Below, piece after piece: positions 24,725 to 24,846 of a stretch of 24,846 nucleotides of DNA. The notes beneath the pieces are model-generated. The model saw only the letters and a list, made by a program, of their open reading frames with translations, was not told the DNA's origin and searched no databases. The translations under genes and the position numbers were made by a program. The stretch's first letter is position 1; the number at the start of each line of letters is the position of its first letter. Location of the stretch: NCBI GenBank assembly GCA_034435435.1, contig DAOTXN010000081.1:1-24846 (forward strand). The letters run 5' to 3'. This stretch comes from DAOTXN01 sp034435435. Lineage in GTDB: Bacteria > Chloroflexota > Anaerolineae > S140-20.

Positions 24725-24808
24725 CAATACATCGTTTCGTTGATAACGAATGAACCGTCAATAGATCGTTTCGCCCTTTAACAACCGAACCGCCAATAGA
24801 TCGTTTCG
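24725..24808 (+). repeat. Three copies of the CAATAGATCGTTTCG repeat upstream of der (right end)
   Basis: Copies at 24725-24739 (one mismatch, C for G), 24759-24773 (exact) and 24794-24808 (exact), with starts 34 and 35 bp apart. The last two are preceded by AACCGTC and AACCGCC. They are the inverted counterparts of the units at 58-119. They lie in the divergent region between der and the next plus-strand gene. Possible roles: operator iterons or a dispersed repeat. Confidence 0.8.
24736..24750. promoter_or_regulatory. Perfect dyad TTCGTT-GAT-AACGAA upstream of der
   Basis: A 6+3+6 bp perfect inverted repeat, centred 42 bp from the der start codon and overlapping the first repeat copy. The size and symmetry suit a dimeric DNA-binding protein, but no regulator is identified, and I found no convincing -35/-10 pair for der. 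Confidence 0.4.
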
Positions 24809-24835
24809 TTGTGGTTTAATCCGTTCAGCAAGCAC

Positions 24836-24842
24836 AAGGAGG
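24836..24842 (+). promoter_or_regulatory. Ribosome binding site of a gene starting beyond the window
   Basis: AAGGAGG followed by TTGA at the window end. It predicts a plus-strand start codon within a few bases after 24846, divergent from der. Confidence 0.55.
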
Positions 24843-24846
24843 TTGA

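Noticed and set aside
24725..24808. CRISPR array
   Set aside because: Repeats are only 15-21 bp with about 15-20 bp between them, copies are few and imperfect, and no cas genes are present.

Overview
This is a roughly 60 % GC, gene-dense stretch of bacterial chromosome. I infer Chloroflexota, probably near Anaerolineae or Caldilineae. The grounds are Pro/Thr-rich linkers in secreted proteins, two giant secreted proteins (PKD plus thrombospondin-3 repeats; DUF11 repeats) that both end in a 'YLPLL/YMPIVLK'-like tail, promoters with a GGTACAAT -10 region, and scattered palindromic intergenic repeats. This is a judgement from gene style; no marker gene was searched. No rRNA, tRNA, CRISPR array, transposase or phage gene was seen.

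Layout. 1-531 has no convincing gene. It holds two copies of a short repeat, a good promoter (302-330) and a strongly folded leader RNA candidate (358-521) in front of a two-gene unit: an SppA-type membrane serine peptidase (532-1395) and a membrane-anchored DUF4350-like protein (1426-3699). A MEMO/AmmeMemoRadiSam-B-like gene (4991-3789, minus) converges on them. It shares a divergent promoter region (about 5015-5102) with a 1701-residue secreted protein (5262-10367) that carries a transglutaminase-like domain, a lectin-like domain, four PKD domains and a Ca-binding TSP3 tail. A hairpin at 10381-10415 ends that unit. A new promoter leads to a 1693-residue secreted DUF11-repeat protein (10606-15687).

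Tightly behind it (39 bp) runs a surface-glycan-type cluster, all on the plus strand: FkbH-like HAD/GNAT protein, acyl carrier protein, cytosolic alkaline-phosphatase-superfamily enzyme with Thr at the nucleophile position, GT2 glycosyltransferase, GNAT-like protein, then (after a 326-bp gap filled by two palindromic repeats) a second GT2 enzyme and a WbpD-like hexapeptide acetyltransferase with a C-terminal zinc ribbon. My inference is that FkbH and the ACP make a carrier-bound three-carbon acyl unit that decorates a sugar assembled by the transferases, with the two giant proteins as possible cell-surface partners.

The right end holds a response regulator with a degenerate GGDEF domain (22401-23270, own TTGACA-17-GATAAT promoter), the convergent housekeeping GTPase gene der (24701-23286, minus), and three more copies of the left-end repeat in inverted orientation between der and a next plus-strand gene, whose ribosome binding site is the last thing in the window.

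Most interesting leads: the sppA leader RNA with its duplicated anti-Shine-Dalgarno octamer, the FkbH-ACP-Thr-phosphatase cluster, the shared C-terminal tails, the mirrored divergent promoters, and the repeat family at both window ends.
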